Part shown: positions 18,419 to 25,755 of the stretch, in pieces
How the letters are laid out: each line of letters starts with the position of its first letter
Numbering within the stretch: position 1 is the stretch's first letter
Source of the DNA: Nigerium massiliense
GTDB taxonomy: Bacteria > Actinomycetota > Actinomycetes > Propionibacteriales > Propionibacteriaceae
NCBI RefSeq assembly: GCF_000826085.1
Contig: NZ_CCYM01000003.1
Location: 62,001 to 126,000 of the forward strand
DNA length: 64,000 nucleotides
Direction of reading: 5' to 3'
Translations under genes and position numbers: made by a program
The notes under the pieces: model-generated
Seen by the model: only the letters and a program-made list of their open reading frames with translations
Database searches by the model: none
What the model was told of the DNA's origin: nothing

Positions 18419-21400
18419 GCCTGTGCCCCCACGATCGGATCCCACAACAACGCCGCCAGCGAGCCCAGCTTGGTCGGCTCGCCCGGCTGCGCCCACGGTT
18501 CGTCGGTGACGCGCTCCGACCACGGCTCGTGCCCCCGTCCGTAGAACCGTGGCCAGACGGCGTCGTACTGCGACTCGGCGTCCCAGGCATCGCGCAGGTC
18601 GTATCCGGCGTGCGGATCGCGGTGCTGCCGGCGGCACAGCGCCCAGAACTCGGCGACCCGAGCGGGCGCCGGGAGCACGGTCTGCAGCCCTTCGACGGCG
18701 AGCGCCACGATCGTCGCGAGGTGTCGGCGCGCGGTCGCGGCGTCGGGGACCGCCAGCGTCTGGGCGCCACGGTTGTCGACGGAGACGGCTTCGGCGCCCG
18801 ACCCGCGCGCGGCGCTGAGGGCGAGAAGGTCGACCCACGCCTCCGCGAGGTGCTTGGCGCGCACGCGGCTGAACTGCGGCCGAACGATGCGCCCGCCGTG
18901 GGTGATCAGTCGTCCGGTGAGGCGGATGCCCTCGACGTCGAGATCGATGTTCTCGTGGCGAGGCTCCTCGGCGAGCAGCGGTTCGGCGCGCCGCGCGATA
19001 CGTTCCGCCGCGCGCATCACGTCCGCGAGCGCGGCGCCGCCGAGCTGGGCGGGGGGCAGCTCTCCGCTGAGTCGTTCGCGGTGCTCGATCTCGGCGGCCG
19101 GGCGTCCGCGCAGCATCTCGGCCAGCACCCGGTCGCCCACCTGCCAGCGTTCGAGTCCCGACAGCTCGATGGGGATGGAGTGGGTGGGCTGCTCCTCCTC
19201 ACCGAGCGTCAGCTGGGCGCGCTGGCGCAGGAAATACCGCGCGGGATGCGCCAGGAACGAGCACAGCGCCTCGAGATCCATCGCCTCGGGCGGCGCGACG
19301 GGCAAGTAGCCGACGTCGTAACGATCGGGGGACGCGTGCCGCTCGCCCTTCAGCGCGCGGGCGGCGGCCAGCGCGCTCTGGTCGAAGCTGCGGGGCGGGC
19401 TGGTGAAGTAGCGGGGTGAGAAGGGCTGCAGCGCCTCCTGGATCACCTCGGCGCCGGTCGCCTCGAGGACGTCGACCACGCCCGAGGGCGGCGGGAACGG
19501 TTCGTTGGTGAGCGACGAGCGGCCGTGGAAGATCACGACGAGGCGGTCGCGCGCCGAACCGAGCGCGTCCAGCAGCGCCTGCCGGTCGTCGGCGCCCGGA
19601 TCGGGGTCGCCCGGTCGGGGCGAGCGTGCCATGAGATCGTCGCCGTCGGCGACGAAACGGCGGGGGAACGTGCGGTCTTCCAGCCCCACGAGGCAGATCA
19701 CCCGGTGCGGCACCTGGGCCAGGTCGGCGAGCCCGCACACGATCAGCGAGCCGTTACCGAAGGTCGGTCGTGCCGTGCGCGTCGAGAACTCGGCGTCCAG
19801 AAGGGCGAGGGCGTCCGCCGTGGACAACTCCAACTCGCTGCCGGCGCCGCGGCGCTCGATGCGTTCGATCACCGACCATAGCTGGGTGAGCTGCCAGGAG
19901 TCTTCGAAGGGCACGTCGACGAGTTCGTCGGCCATCGCGCGGAACCGGGCCGCCCAGCCCGCCGCGCTCGCCGGGGTGCGGCACTCGGTGCTGAAGCGGG
20001 TGAGCCGGCTGACCAGCTCGGCGAAGGCGCCCAGGAGCCCGACATCGGTGGACTCGACGTCGTCAACGGGGGTGATGACGCCGGCGGTGGCTCGGGAATC
20101 CTCGTCGAGCGCCTCGCCCATCATCAGCCGCTGGACGCCCGTGAGCCACGTGTTCTGCCGCAGCCCGGCCAACCCGAACAGGCCGCGATGCGCGCCGTTG
20201 ACGCCCCACCGGATCGACGCCTCCGGCACGAGCCGCTCGAGGCGCTCCAGCGCGTCCGGGACGAAGCCGAATCGCCGCGCCACGAAGGGGTGCGCGCAGA
20301 AGCCGAGCAGGTCGCCGGCCGTGCCCCGGCTGTGGCTCAGCTCGGTGACCTGCTCCAGCAGCGGCAGCAGCGCGTTGGCGTCGCGCGCCGACCGGCCCGC
20401 GATCTGCACGCGGAAGCCGTAGCCGGGGTGTCGCCAACCCGACCCCGCGTCCGACGGGCCGAACGCCGCCGAGATGTGCGGGGCGAGCTCACGGACGGAC
20501 GGTGTCGCGATCACGATGTCGCGCGGCTCAAGGCTCGGGTCATCGGCGAGGAGCCCGGCGAGCGCCTCGCGGAGCACTTCGACCTGCCGGTCGAGGCCGT
20601 GGCACGAGTGCACGTCGACGGCGGGCGGGGAAACCGATCCGGTCAGCGCCTCCTCGGCGACGGCCACCTCACGGAGCAGCGCGGCGACCCCGCGGGCGCG
20701 CCGGCCGAGGCGCTCCGCGAGGGGGAACGCGCCGACGTCGGGTCCGGGCTCGTAGACGTACGCGGTCACGGGCAACCGGGACGCCAGCGCGGCGAGCAGC
20801 TGGGCGTCCCCGCGGGTCAGGTGCCGCGGGCAGAACAGCACGGCGGACGGCCACGGCAGCGGATCGCCACCGTGGCGTACCTCGTCGCGCAGCGCCGCAG
20901 CCCGCTCGACCGGGTCGGGCGCGGAGATGCGCGTGTGCAGTGCGCGCCACAGGTGCGGCTGCCAGGCGTCGAAACCCAAGTCGTCGCCGCCCCCGTCGGA
21001 CCAGGCGTCGAGCACGTCGGGCCGGTAGCGGGCGTAGCGGTCGAACAGCCGGGCGACGCGCGAGGCGTTGGCGTAGCGTTGGTCGTTGGCCGCCAGATGG
21101 TCGCTGAGCGGGCGCAGCTGGGGATCGTCGCCGGCGGCGAGGTCGAGGATGTGCAGGACGAGGCGTCCGGGGGACCAGGGATCGTCGCGGTCGTCGGGTG
21201 CACCCAGGAGCGTCGCGAGCCGTGCGGCGGGCTCGAAGTCGAAGCCTGCGCAGATGCCCTCGGTGCCTGGCCCGCCCGCCGCGGCGAGGGACTGCGAGAG
21301 CCAGCGCTGCACCCCCGGCCCCGGCGTCAGGACCAGCGGCGCCACGAACGGGTCGTCGGCGGCGCCCAGCAATTCGGCCGCCGCCCGCGCCACCAGCGCC

Positions 21401-21456
21401 ACGGGGTCGGCGCCCCTGACCAGCCGGAGCCCGCCCGCATGCGTCATCGTCTTCAT
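18415..21456 (-). CDS. recC: RecBCD subunit RecC (exonuclease V gamma chain)
   Basis: A 1013-residue protein lacking intact helicase motifs, as expected for the Chi-scanning subunit that holds RecB and RecD together. Recognisable segments are PGPGVQRWLSQSLA near the N-terminus, SCHGLDRQVEVLREAL, VPFEDSWQLTQLW and ICLVGLEDRTFPR. It heads the recCBD operon. ATG 21456 is taken as the start; ATG 21447 is also in frame. A TAGGGT box ends 10 bases before 21456, so the mRNA would have almost no untranslated leader. Identity rests on these segments plus position directly before recB and recD. Confidence 0.92.
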   Translation of the reverse strand: MKTMTHAGGLRLVRGADPVALVARAAAELLGAADDPFVAPLVLTPGPGVQRWLSQSLAAAGGPGTEGICAGFDFEPAARLATLLGAPDDRDDPWSPGRLVLHILDLAAGDDPQLRPLSDHLAANDQRYANASRVARLFDRYARYRPDVLDAWSDGGGDDLGFDAWQPHLWRALHTRISAPDPVERAAALRDEVRHGGDPLPWPSAVLFCPRHLTRGDAQLLAALASRLPVTAYVYEPGPDVGAFPLAERLGRRARGVAALLREVAVAEEALTGSVSPPAVDVHSCHGLDRQVEVLREALAGLLADDPSLEPRDIVIATPSVRELAPHISAAFGPSDAGSGWRHPGYGFRVQIAGRSARDANALLPLLEQVTELSHSRGTAGDLLGFCAHPFVARRFGFVPDALERLERLVPEASIRWGVNGAHRGLFGLAGLRQNTWLTGVQRLMMGEALDEDSRATAGVITPVDDVESTDVGLLGAFAELVSRLTRFSTECRTPASAAGWAARFRAMADELVDVPFEDSWQLTQLWSVIERIERRGAGSELELSTADALALLDAEFSTRTARPTFGNGSLIVCGLADLAQVPHRVICLVGLEDRTFPRRFVADGDDLMARSPRPGDPDPGADDRQALLDALGSARDRLVVIFHGRSSLTNEPFPPPSGVVDVLEATGAEVIQEALQPFSPRYFTSPPRSFDQSALAAARALKGERHASPDRYDVGYLPVAPPEAMDLEALCSFLAHPARYFLRQRAQLTLGEEEQPTHSIPIELSGLERWQVGDRVLAEMLRGRPAAEIEHRERLSGELPPAQLGGAALADVMRAAERIARRAEPLLAEEPRHENIDLDVEGIRLTGRLITHGGRIVRPQFSRVRAKHLAEAWVDLLALSAARGSGAEAVSVDNRGAQTLAVPDAATARRHLATIVALAVEGLQTVLPAPARVAEFWALCRRQHRDPHAGYDLRDAWDAESQYDAVWPRFYGRGHEPWSERVTDEPWAQPGEPTKLGSLAALLWDPIVGAQA

Positions 21457-21466
21457 ATCGGTCCCC

Positions 21467-21472
21467 ACCCTA
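21467..21472 (-). promoter_or_regulatory. -10 element of the recCBD operon
   Basis: TAGGGT on the minus strand, 10 bases before the recC ATG. Transcription would start about 3-5 bases ahead of the codon. It lies back to back with the uvrD2 promoter, about 90 bases away. Confidence 0.5.
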
Positions 21473-21559
21473 GGACCCGGCGCCGACAGTTTCCGTCGCG
21501 CGCGCCCAACCGCCGCCCTCGCCACCGCGCGCTGGCCTTCTGTGCGGCGGGAGCCTCCC

Positions 21560-21565
21560 TAGACT
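21560..21565 (+). promoter_or_regulatory. -10 element for a leaderless uvrD2 transcript
   Basis: TAGACT followed by exactly 7 bases and then the uvrD2 ATG. No Shine-Dalgarno sequence is present, which supports leaderless initiation. Confidence 0.6.
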
Positions 21566-21572
21566 GGGCGAA

Positions 21573-23621
21573 ATGGTGGCCGATCCTGACAGCATTCTCG
21601 CGGCGCTCGATCCCGAGCAGGCGCAGGCGGCGACGAGCCTCGAGGGTCCCGTCGTCGTGCTGGCGGGCGCCGGCACCGGGAAGACCCGCGCCATGACCCA
21701 CCGCATCGCGTACGGCGTCGCCATCGGCGCGTTCGACCCGCACGCTGTGCTGGCCCTCACCTTCACGACGCGGGCTGCGGGGGAGATGCGCGGCCGGCTG
21801 CGCCGGCTCGGCGTGGCCGGCGTGCAGGCGCGCACGTTCCACTCGGCTGCCCTGCGGCAGCTGCAGTACTTCTGGCCGCGCGCCTACGGCAGCCCGTTGC
21901 CTCCGCTGACCGACAACCGCGCCGGCCTGGTCGCCGAGGCCGTCCGCCGCCAGGGCCTCGTCCCCGACGCCGGGCTTCTGCGCGACCTCGGCGGCGAGAT
22001 CAGCTGGGCGAAGGTCAGCAACGTCACCCCGGACGACTACCCTGCCGCCGCGCAGTCCCGGGGCCGGACGGTCGCCGGCCACGACCCCGAGGAGATCGCG
22101 CGCCTGCTCACCCGCTACGAACAGGCCAAGCTCGACCGGGCGCAGCTCGACTTCGACGACGTCCTGCTGTGCACGGCGGGCATGCTGGCCGACCACGCAG
22201 ATGTGGCGCACGAGGTGCGGCGCACCTACAGGCATTTCGTCGTCGACGAGTATCAGGACGTCAGCCCGCTGCAGCAAGCCCTGCTGGACCTGTGGCGAGG
22301 CGACTCCGACGATCTGTGCGTCGTCGGCGACCCTGCGCAGACCATCCATTCGTTCGCCGGAGCGCAGGCCCGCTTCCTGCTCGAGTTCACCGCTCGTCAT
22401 CCCCGCGCGACGCGTATCGAGCTGGTGCGCGACTACCGCTCGACGCCGCCCGTCGTGGAGCTGGCCAATCGGCTCATGACCGGGCACGGCGCCGGCGTCA
22501 CCCTCCGCTCGGCGCGCCAGGACGGTCCCGCGCCCGAGTTCGCCGGAGCTGCAAGCGAGTTCGACGAGGCCGACGGAATCGCGTCCTGGATCGCCGGGCT
22601 GCTCAGCGCCGGCGTCGCGCCCGCGGAGATCGCCGTGCTCTACCGCATCCACGCGCAGTCCCCGGCCATCGAGGCGGCGCTCACCCAGGCCGGGATCCCC
22701 TTCGTGACCCGGGGCAGCGAAGGATTCTTCGATCGCGCCGAGGTGCGCACGGCCCTTCGATCGCTGGCCAACGCGTCCGACTCCGGCGAGCCGGTGAACG
22801 TGCAGCTCGCCGCGGTGCTCGCCGGGCTGGGCTGGACCACGGAGCCACCGGAGGGGCAGGGCAGCCTGCGCGAGCGGTGGGAGTCGTGGTCCGCGCTGGC
22901 GTCCCTCGGCGACCGGATGGCGGCCGCGAGACCGGACGCGGCGCTGGCCGACCTGGTCGAGGAGCTGCAGGTGCGCCGCGCCACCCAACAGGCGCCACTG
23001 GGCGAGGGCGTGACGCTCGCGACCCTGCACGCCGCCAAGGGGCTGGAGTGGGACGCCGTCGCGATCGCCGGCGTCCACGAGGGCAGCCTGCCGTTCGCGC
23101 TCGCCACGACCCCCGACGAGATCGACGAGGAGCGTCGCCTGCTCTACGTGGGCGTCACCCGCGCCCGCACCCACCTGCGCGTCTCGTGGTCGGCGAGCCG
23201 CGACGGCCGTGGCCAGCGCCGGGCGCGAAGCCGCTTCCTGGACGGCTTGATCGCCGCCCCCGGCCCGGCGCGGGCCGTGCCGGCCCGCCGCCGTAACACC
23301 GTGCGCACGGTGCTGTCCTCGTCGTGTCGTTCGTGCGGCCGGGGCTTGTCCACGGGCGCCGAGCTCAAGCTGGGCCGCCACCTGGATTGCCCGTCGAGCT
23401 ACTCGCCGCAACTGTGGGACGCGCTGCAGGCGTGGCGCGCGGACGCCGCCTCCGAGCAGAGCCTCCCGCCGTTCGTCGTCTTCACCGACGCGACGCTGAT
23501 GGCCATCGCGGAGCAGCTTCCGCCCGATCTCGCCTCCCTCGGTCGCATCCCGGGGGTCGGCCCGCGCAAGCTCGAGCGCTACGGCGCCGACGTCCTGCAG
23601 ATCCTGGACGCCCACCGCTGA
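21573..23621 (+). CDS. uvrD2: UvrD2-type DNA helicase with HRDC domain
   Basis: A 682-residue SF1A helicase. Walker A is AGAGTGKT (31-38); FVVDEYQDV, VGDPAQTIHSF, HAAKGLEWD and LYVGVTRAR follow. After the motor come a zinc-type segment (C585, C588, H603, C606) and an HRDC domain (about 630-682) ending in the helix-hairpin-like GRIPGVGPRKLERYG. Mycobacterial UvrD2 has the same motor - cysteine motif - HRDC layout and lies near adnAB and nudC. Here one expected cysteine position appears to be histidine. It likely unwinds 3'-tailed DNA in repair. The ATG at 21573 follows a TANNNT box by 7 bases. Confidence 0.93.
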   Translation: MVADPDSILAALDPEQAQAATSLEGPVVVLAGAGTGKTRAMTHRIAYGVAIGAFDPHAVLALTFTTRAAGEMRGRLRRLGVAGVQARTFHSAALRQLQYFWPRAYGSPLPPLTDNRAGLVAEAVRRQGLVPDAGLLRDLGGEISWAKVSNVTPDDYPAAAQSRGRTVAGHDPEEIARLLTRYEQAKLDRAQLDFDDVLLCTAGMLADHADVAHEVRRTYRHFVVDEYQDVSPLQQALLDLWRGDSDDLCVVGDPAQTIHSFAGAQARFLLEFTARHPRATRIELVRDYRSTPPVVELANRLMTGHGAGVTLRSARQDGPAPEFAGAASEFDEADGIASWIAGLLSAGVAPAEIAVLYRIHAQSPAIEAALTQAGIPFVTRGSEGFFDRAEVRTALRSLANASDSGEPVNVQLAAVLAGLGWTTEPPEGQGSLRERWESWSALASLGDRMAAARPDAALADLVEELQVRRATQQAPLGEGVTLATLHAAKGLEWDAVAIAGVHEGSLPFALATTPDEIDEERRLLYVGVTRARTHLRVSWSASRDGRGQRRARSRFLDGLIAAPGPARAVPARRRNTVRTVLSSSCRSCGRGLSTGAELKLGRHLDCPSSYSPQLWDALQAWRADAASEQSLPPFVVFTDATLMAIAEQLPPDLASLGRIPGVGPRKLERYGADVLQILDAHR

Positions 23622-23683
23622 CCGACCCGCCCCCCGGCGCACGCCGCGACGGCCGCACGCGGCTCCCGTGGGACGGCCGAGGC

Positions 23684-24616
23684 TCACGCCGGCACCCCTG
23701 TCGCCACGCGAGCGGGGACCCGGGCGCACCCGCACTCGTCCTGTCGGCCCCATGAGGTGCCCTCCAGGACGCCGGCGTCGGCGGACAACTCCAGGGTGCG
23801 CCCGACGGTGTCCGGGATCTGTCCGGCAAGGAAGGCGCGTGCCTGCGCCGCCGCCGTCGCTGCCGCCCAGGAGCGCACGACGGGGTCCGCCGCCGACCGG
23901 GTCTCCGTCAGCCGCATCAGGAACGCGGCCCATCCCGTGGTCGCGCGTCGACGCGTGACGTCTCGGCAGCGCAGGCACGGCGTCTCGCCCGGCATGACGA
24001 ACGGCCCGACGATGCCACGCTCCGCGTCGCAGGTGACCACCAGGTGGGGCCTGTGGTGGCGCACCACCTGATCGGTCTGCGACCGGTCGACCTCGACCGT
24101 GTCGGGGGCCAGCACGAGCAGGTCCGCCGGGCGCGACACGGCGGAATGCCAGTGATCGGCGAGCTGCAGGTCATGGTCGCGCCCGGCCGCCAACTCGCGC
24201 CACGCCCGCCGCCGCCCGGCCCGACCGGACCGCTCTTCGCGCGCCGCGGTGTCGGCCACCCAGACGTCCGTGAACGAGAGCAGCAGCGAGACGACCTCCT
24301 GCGCCAACGGCCCCGCGCCGATCACCCCGACCTCGGTGTCTGGCCGGCCACCCGCGTCCAGCAACCCGGCTGCGTCCAGCTCGCGCAGCAACCTGCGCAG
24401 CCACCCTTCGTCCACGCCCGGGTGCCGGGCCGCCAGATCGGCGGGGGAGACCGGATGCCGCAGAGCCGCCAGCACGGCGCGCGCCGCGGGCGGACAGCCG
24501 GTCAGCACGAAGCAGTCGGGGCCGAGCCCGACCTGCAGGACGCCGGGCTCGCGCCACACGGTCGTCACGGGACAGCGCAGCCGGACGGCGCCGGCCTCGA
24601 CTGGTGAGGTGCTCAT
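23684..24616 (-). CDS. ThiF/E1-like protein of unknown role
   Basis: A 310-residue protein. Residues about 1-95 look like a winged-helix or leader-binding-type domain (AVLAALRHPVSPADLAARHPG). Next comes a Rossmann segment TEVGVIGAGPLAQEVVSLLL, resembling the ThiF/E1 fold of cyclodehydratase partner proteins. A CLRC pair and a C-terminal CGC could bind zinc. The glycine-rich loop GAGPLA differs from the GxGGxG of active adenylating E1 enzymes, so ATP activation is doubtful. Similar hypothetical proteins accompany uvrD2 in other Actinobacteria. No YcaO enzyme or precursor peptide is nearby. The ATG at 24616 has AAGG-TTGGGGG upstream. Function unknown. Confidence 0.65.
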   Translation of the reverse strand: MSTSPVEAGAVRLRCPVTTVWREPGVLQVGLGPDCFVLTGCPPAARAVLAALRHPVSPADLAARHPGVDEGWLRRLLRELDAAGLLDAGGRPDTEVGVIGAGPLAQEVVSLLLSFTDVWVADTAAREERSGRAGRRRAWRELAAGRDHDLQLADHWHSAVSRPADLLVLAPDTVEVDRSQTDQVVRHHRPHLVVTCDAERGIVGPFVMPGETPCLRCRDVTRRRATTGWAAFLMRLTETRSAADPVVRSWAAATAAAQARAFLAGQIPDTVGRTLELSADAGVLEGTSWGRQDECGCARVPARVATGVPA

Positions 24617-24696
24617 GCCCCCAACCTTGGGTCCGGCAGCTCCGTTCTGCCAGGTCCCCGCGGGCCGGGACAACAACCGGACAACACCGCCCGCGC

Positions 24697-24741
24697 AAAA
24701 ACGCCGGCCCAGCTGCCCGTGGGCGGCCCGGCCGGCGTTTT
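24697..24741. terminator. bidirectional hairpin terminator
   Basis: AAAACGCCGGCC (24698-24709) pairs with GGCCGGCGTTTT (24730-24741), with further GC pairs inside the loop. It has A runs on one side and T runs on the other, so it would work in both directions. It lies just after the DUF5679 gene on the minus strand and before the ThiF-like gene's start. Confidence 0.85.
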
Positions 24742-24755
24742 GTGGCGTGCCGTGC

Positions 24756-24917
24756 TTACTTCTTGGGAAGGAACCGCGTCAGGTTGGTCCCGCACACGGG
24801 GCACTTCGCCTTGGCGATCCGGGTGCCCTTGTCGTTCACCGTGACGTCGCCAGTGGCCTCGCGGTGATCCTTGCACTTAACGCAGTAGAACGAACCGCTG
24901 TAGGTTTCGTCGGCCAC
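24756..24917 (-). CDS. DUF5679 small zinc-ribbon protein
   Basis: A 53-residue protein with two CxxC knuckles, CVKC (12-15) and CPVC (39-42), around an ...ATGDV.V..KG... strand, and a basic C-terminus ending FLPKK. This is the pattern of DUF5679, a small actinobacterial family assumed to bind zinc. Function is unknown; the ribbon could bind RNA or ribosome. GTG at 24917 is chosen because GAGGAGGAAATC directly precedes it. A strong terminator follows the stop. A TAGAGT box at 24985-24990 is a likely promoter. Confidence 0.82.
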   Translation of the reverse strand: MADETYSGSFYCVKCKDHREATGDVTVNDKGTRIAKAKCPVCGTNLTRFLPKK

Positions 24918-24984
24918 GATTTCCTCCTCAGGTAGATCAGGTGCATCGTCGCGACGGGTGTCGCGCCGAGCGCTTGCGACCACA

Positions 24985-24990
24985 ACTCTA
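24985..24990 (-). promoter_or_regulatory. -10 element of the DUF5679 gene
   Basis: TAGAGT on the minus strand, giving a 5' leader of about 60 bases that contains the strong ribosome-binding site at the end. No convincing -35 box. Confidence 0.4.
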
Positions 24991-25023
24991 GGACAACCGG
25001 CCACAGATGCCCGCTTCATAGGC

Positions 25024-25093
25024 CAAGGCCTCCGATCGTGTCGCGTGCCGCTTGCCTTCCCCTGCATGCGGTGCGGCCCGATCGGAGGCCTTG
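25024..25093. repeat. 15-bp perfect inverted repeat with a 40-base loop
   Basis: CAAGGCCTCCGATCG (25024-25038) and CGATCGGAGGCCTTG (25079-25093) are perfectly complementary. They lie in the 247-base gap between the divergent DUF5679 and M48 genes. No clear T run follows on either strand apart from a weak one, so a simple terminator is not obvious. Possible roles: stem of an unrecognised small RNA, a large operator, or a terminator of a short transcript. Confidence 0.7.
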
Positions 25094-25152
25094 TGACCAA
25101 AAAGCTAATACCCCAGAGGAGAGCGGTCAAATGGGTGTCTCGACCTTTCGCT

Positions 25153-25158
25153 TAGGGT
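25153..25158 (+). promoter_or_regulatory. -10 element for a leaderless M48 peptidase transcript
   Basis: TAGGGT, then 6 bases, then ATG at 25165. No ribosome-binding sequence lies between them. Confidence 0.6.
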
Positions 25159-25164
25159 TGACGG

Positions 25165-25713
25165 ATGCAGCTTCCCCCCTACGAAGTGCGCACGAGCACG
25201 CGCCGACGCCGTTCGATGACGGCGTTCCGCGATGCCGGGCAGATCATCGTCGTCGTCCCCGCGCACCTGTCGGCCCGGCAGCGTCGCGACCTCGTGCCGG
25301 CGCTGGTGCAGCGGTTCTTGGACAAGGAGGCGCGCAAGGGTGCCCCGCGGGGCGACGACGAGCTGACGCAGCGGACGCGCCTCCTCTACGAGCAGTACGT
25401 GCTGCCGGCGACGGGCGGCGAGGTGCCGGCGCTCGCGGCCCGATGGGTCGGCAACCAGCGCCGCCGCTGGGGCTCGTGCACGCCCGACACCGGCGAGATC
25501 CGCATCACCGACCGCCTGCGCCGCGCGCCCGCCCACGTCGTCGACTACGTGCTGCTGCACGAGGCCATCCATTTGGTCGAGCGCAACCACACGCGCCGCT
25601 TCCACGAGATCCTGGCGCGCTTCGAGGACGCCGAGCGGGCCGAGGCGTTCCTCCAGGGCATCGACTTCGCGACGGCGCAGGGCCTGGCACCCGACGACGG
25701 CGACCTCGACTGA
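25165..25713 (+). CDS. M48-like / YgjP-type metallopeptidase
   Basis: A 182-residue soluble protein with the HEAIH zinc motif (LLHEAIHL) followed by RNHTRRFHEIL, giving a HExxH plus a third His ligand. The preceding WGSCTPDTGEIRI segment is typical of the YgjP / DUF45 metal-dependent hydrolase group. No membrane span or signal peptide is seen, so it acts in the cytoplasm. Substrates are not known for this branch. It converges on the DUF2342 gene and appears to be expressed from its own leaderless promoter. In related actinomycetes this gene is found in the same uvrD2 neighbourhood. Confidence 0.86.
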   Translation: MQLPPYEVRTSTRRRRSMTAFRDAGQIIVVVPAHLSARQRRDLVPALVQRFLDKEARKGAPRGDDELTQRTRLLYEQYVLPATGGEVPALAARWVGNQRRRWGSCTPDTGEIRITDRLRRAPAHVVDYVLLHEAIHLVERNHTRRFHEILARFEDAERAEAFLQGIDFATAQGLAPDDGDLD

Positions 25714-25755
25714 GACCGGCCTGATCGGCGCCTCCCGGGTCCGCAGGCAGGGCCG

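Noticed and set aside
15203..18544. Frame of over 1100 codons opposite recB
   Set aside because: Antisense shadow; no family features and extreme Arg/Gly/Val bias.
25024..25093. 6C-type actinobacterial small RNA
   Set aside because: Only one long stem is present and the two C-rich loops that define 6C RNA are absent.
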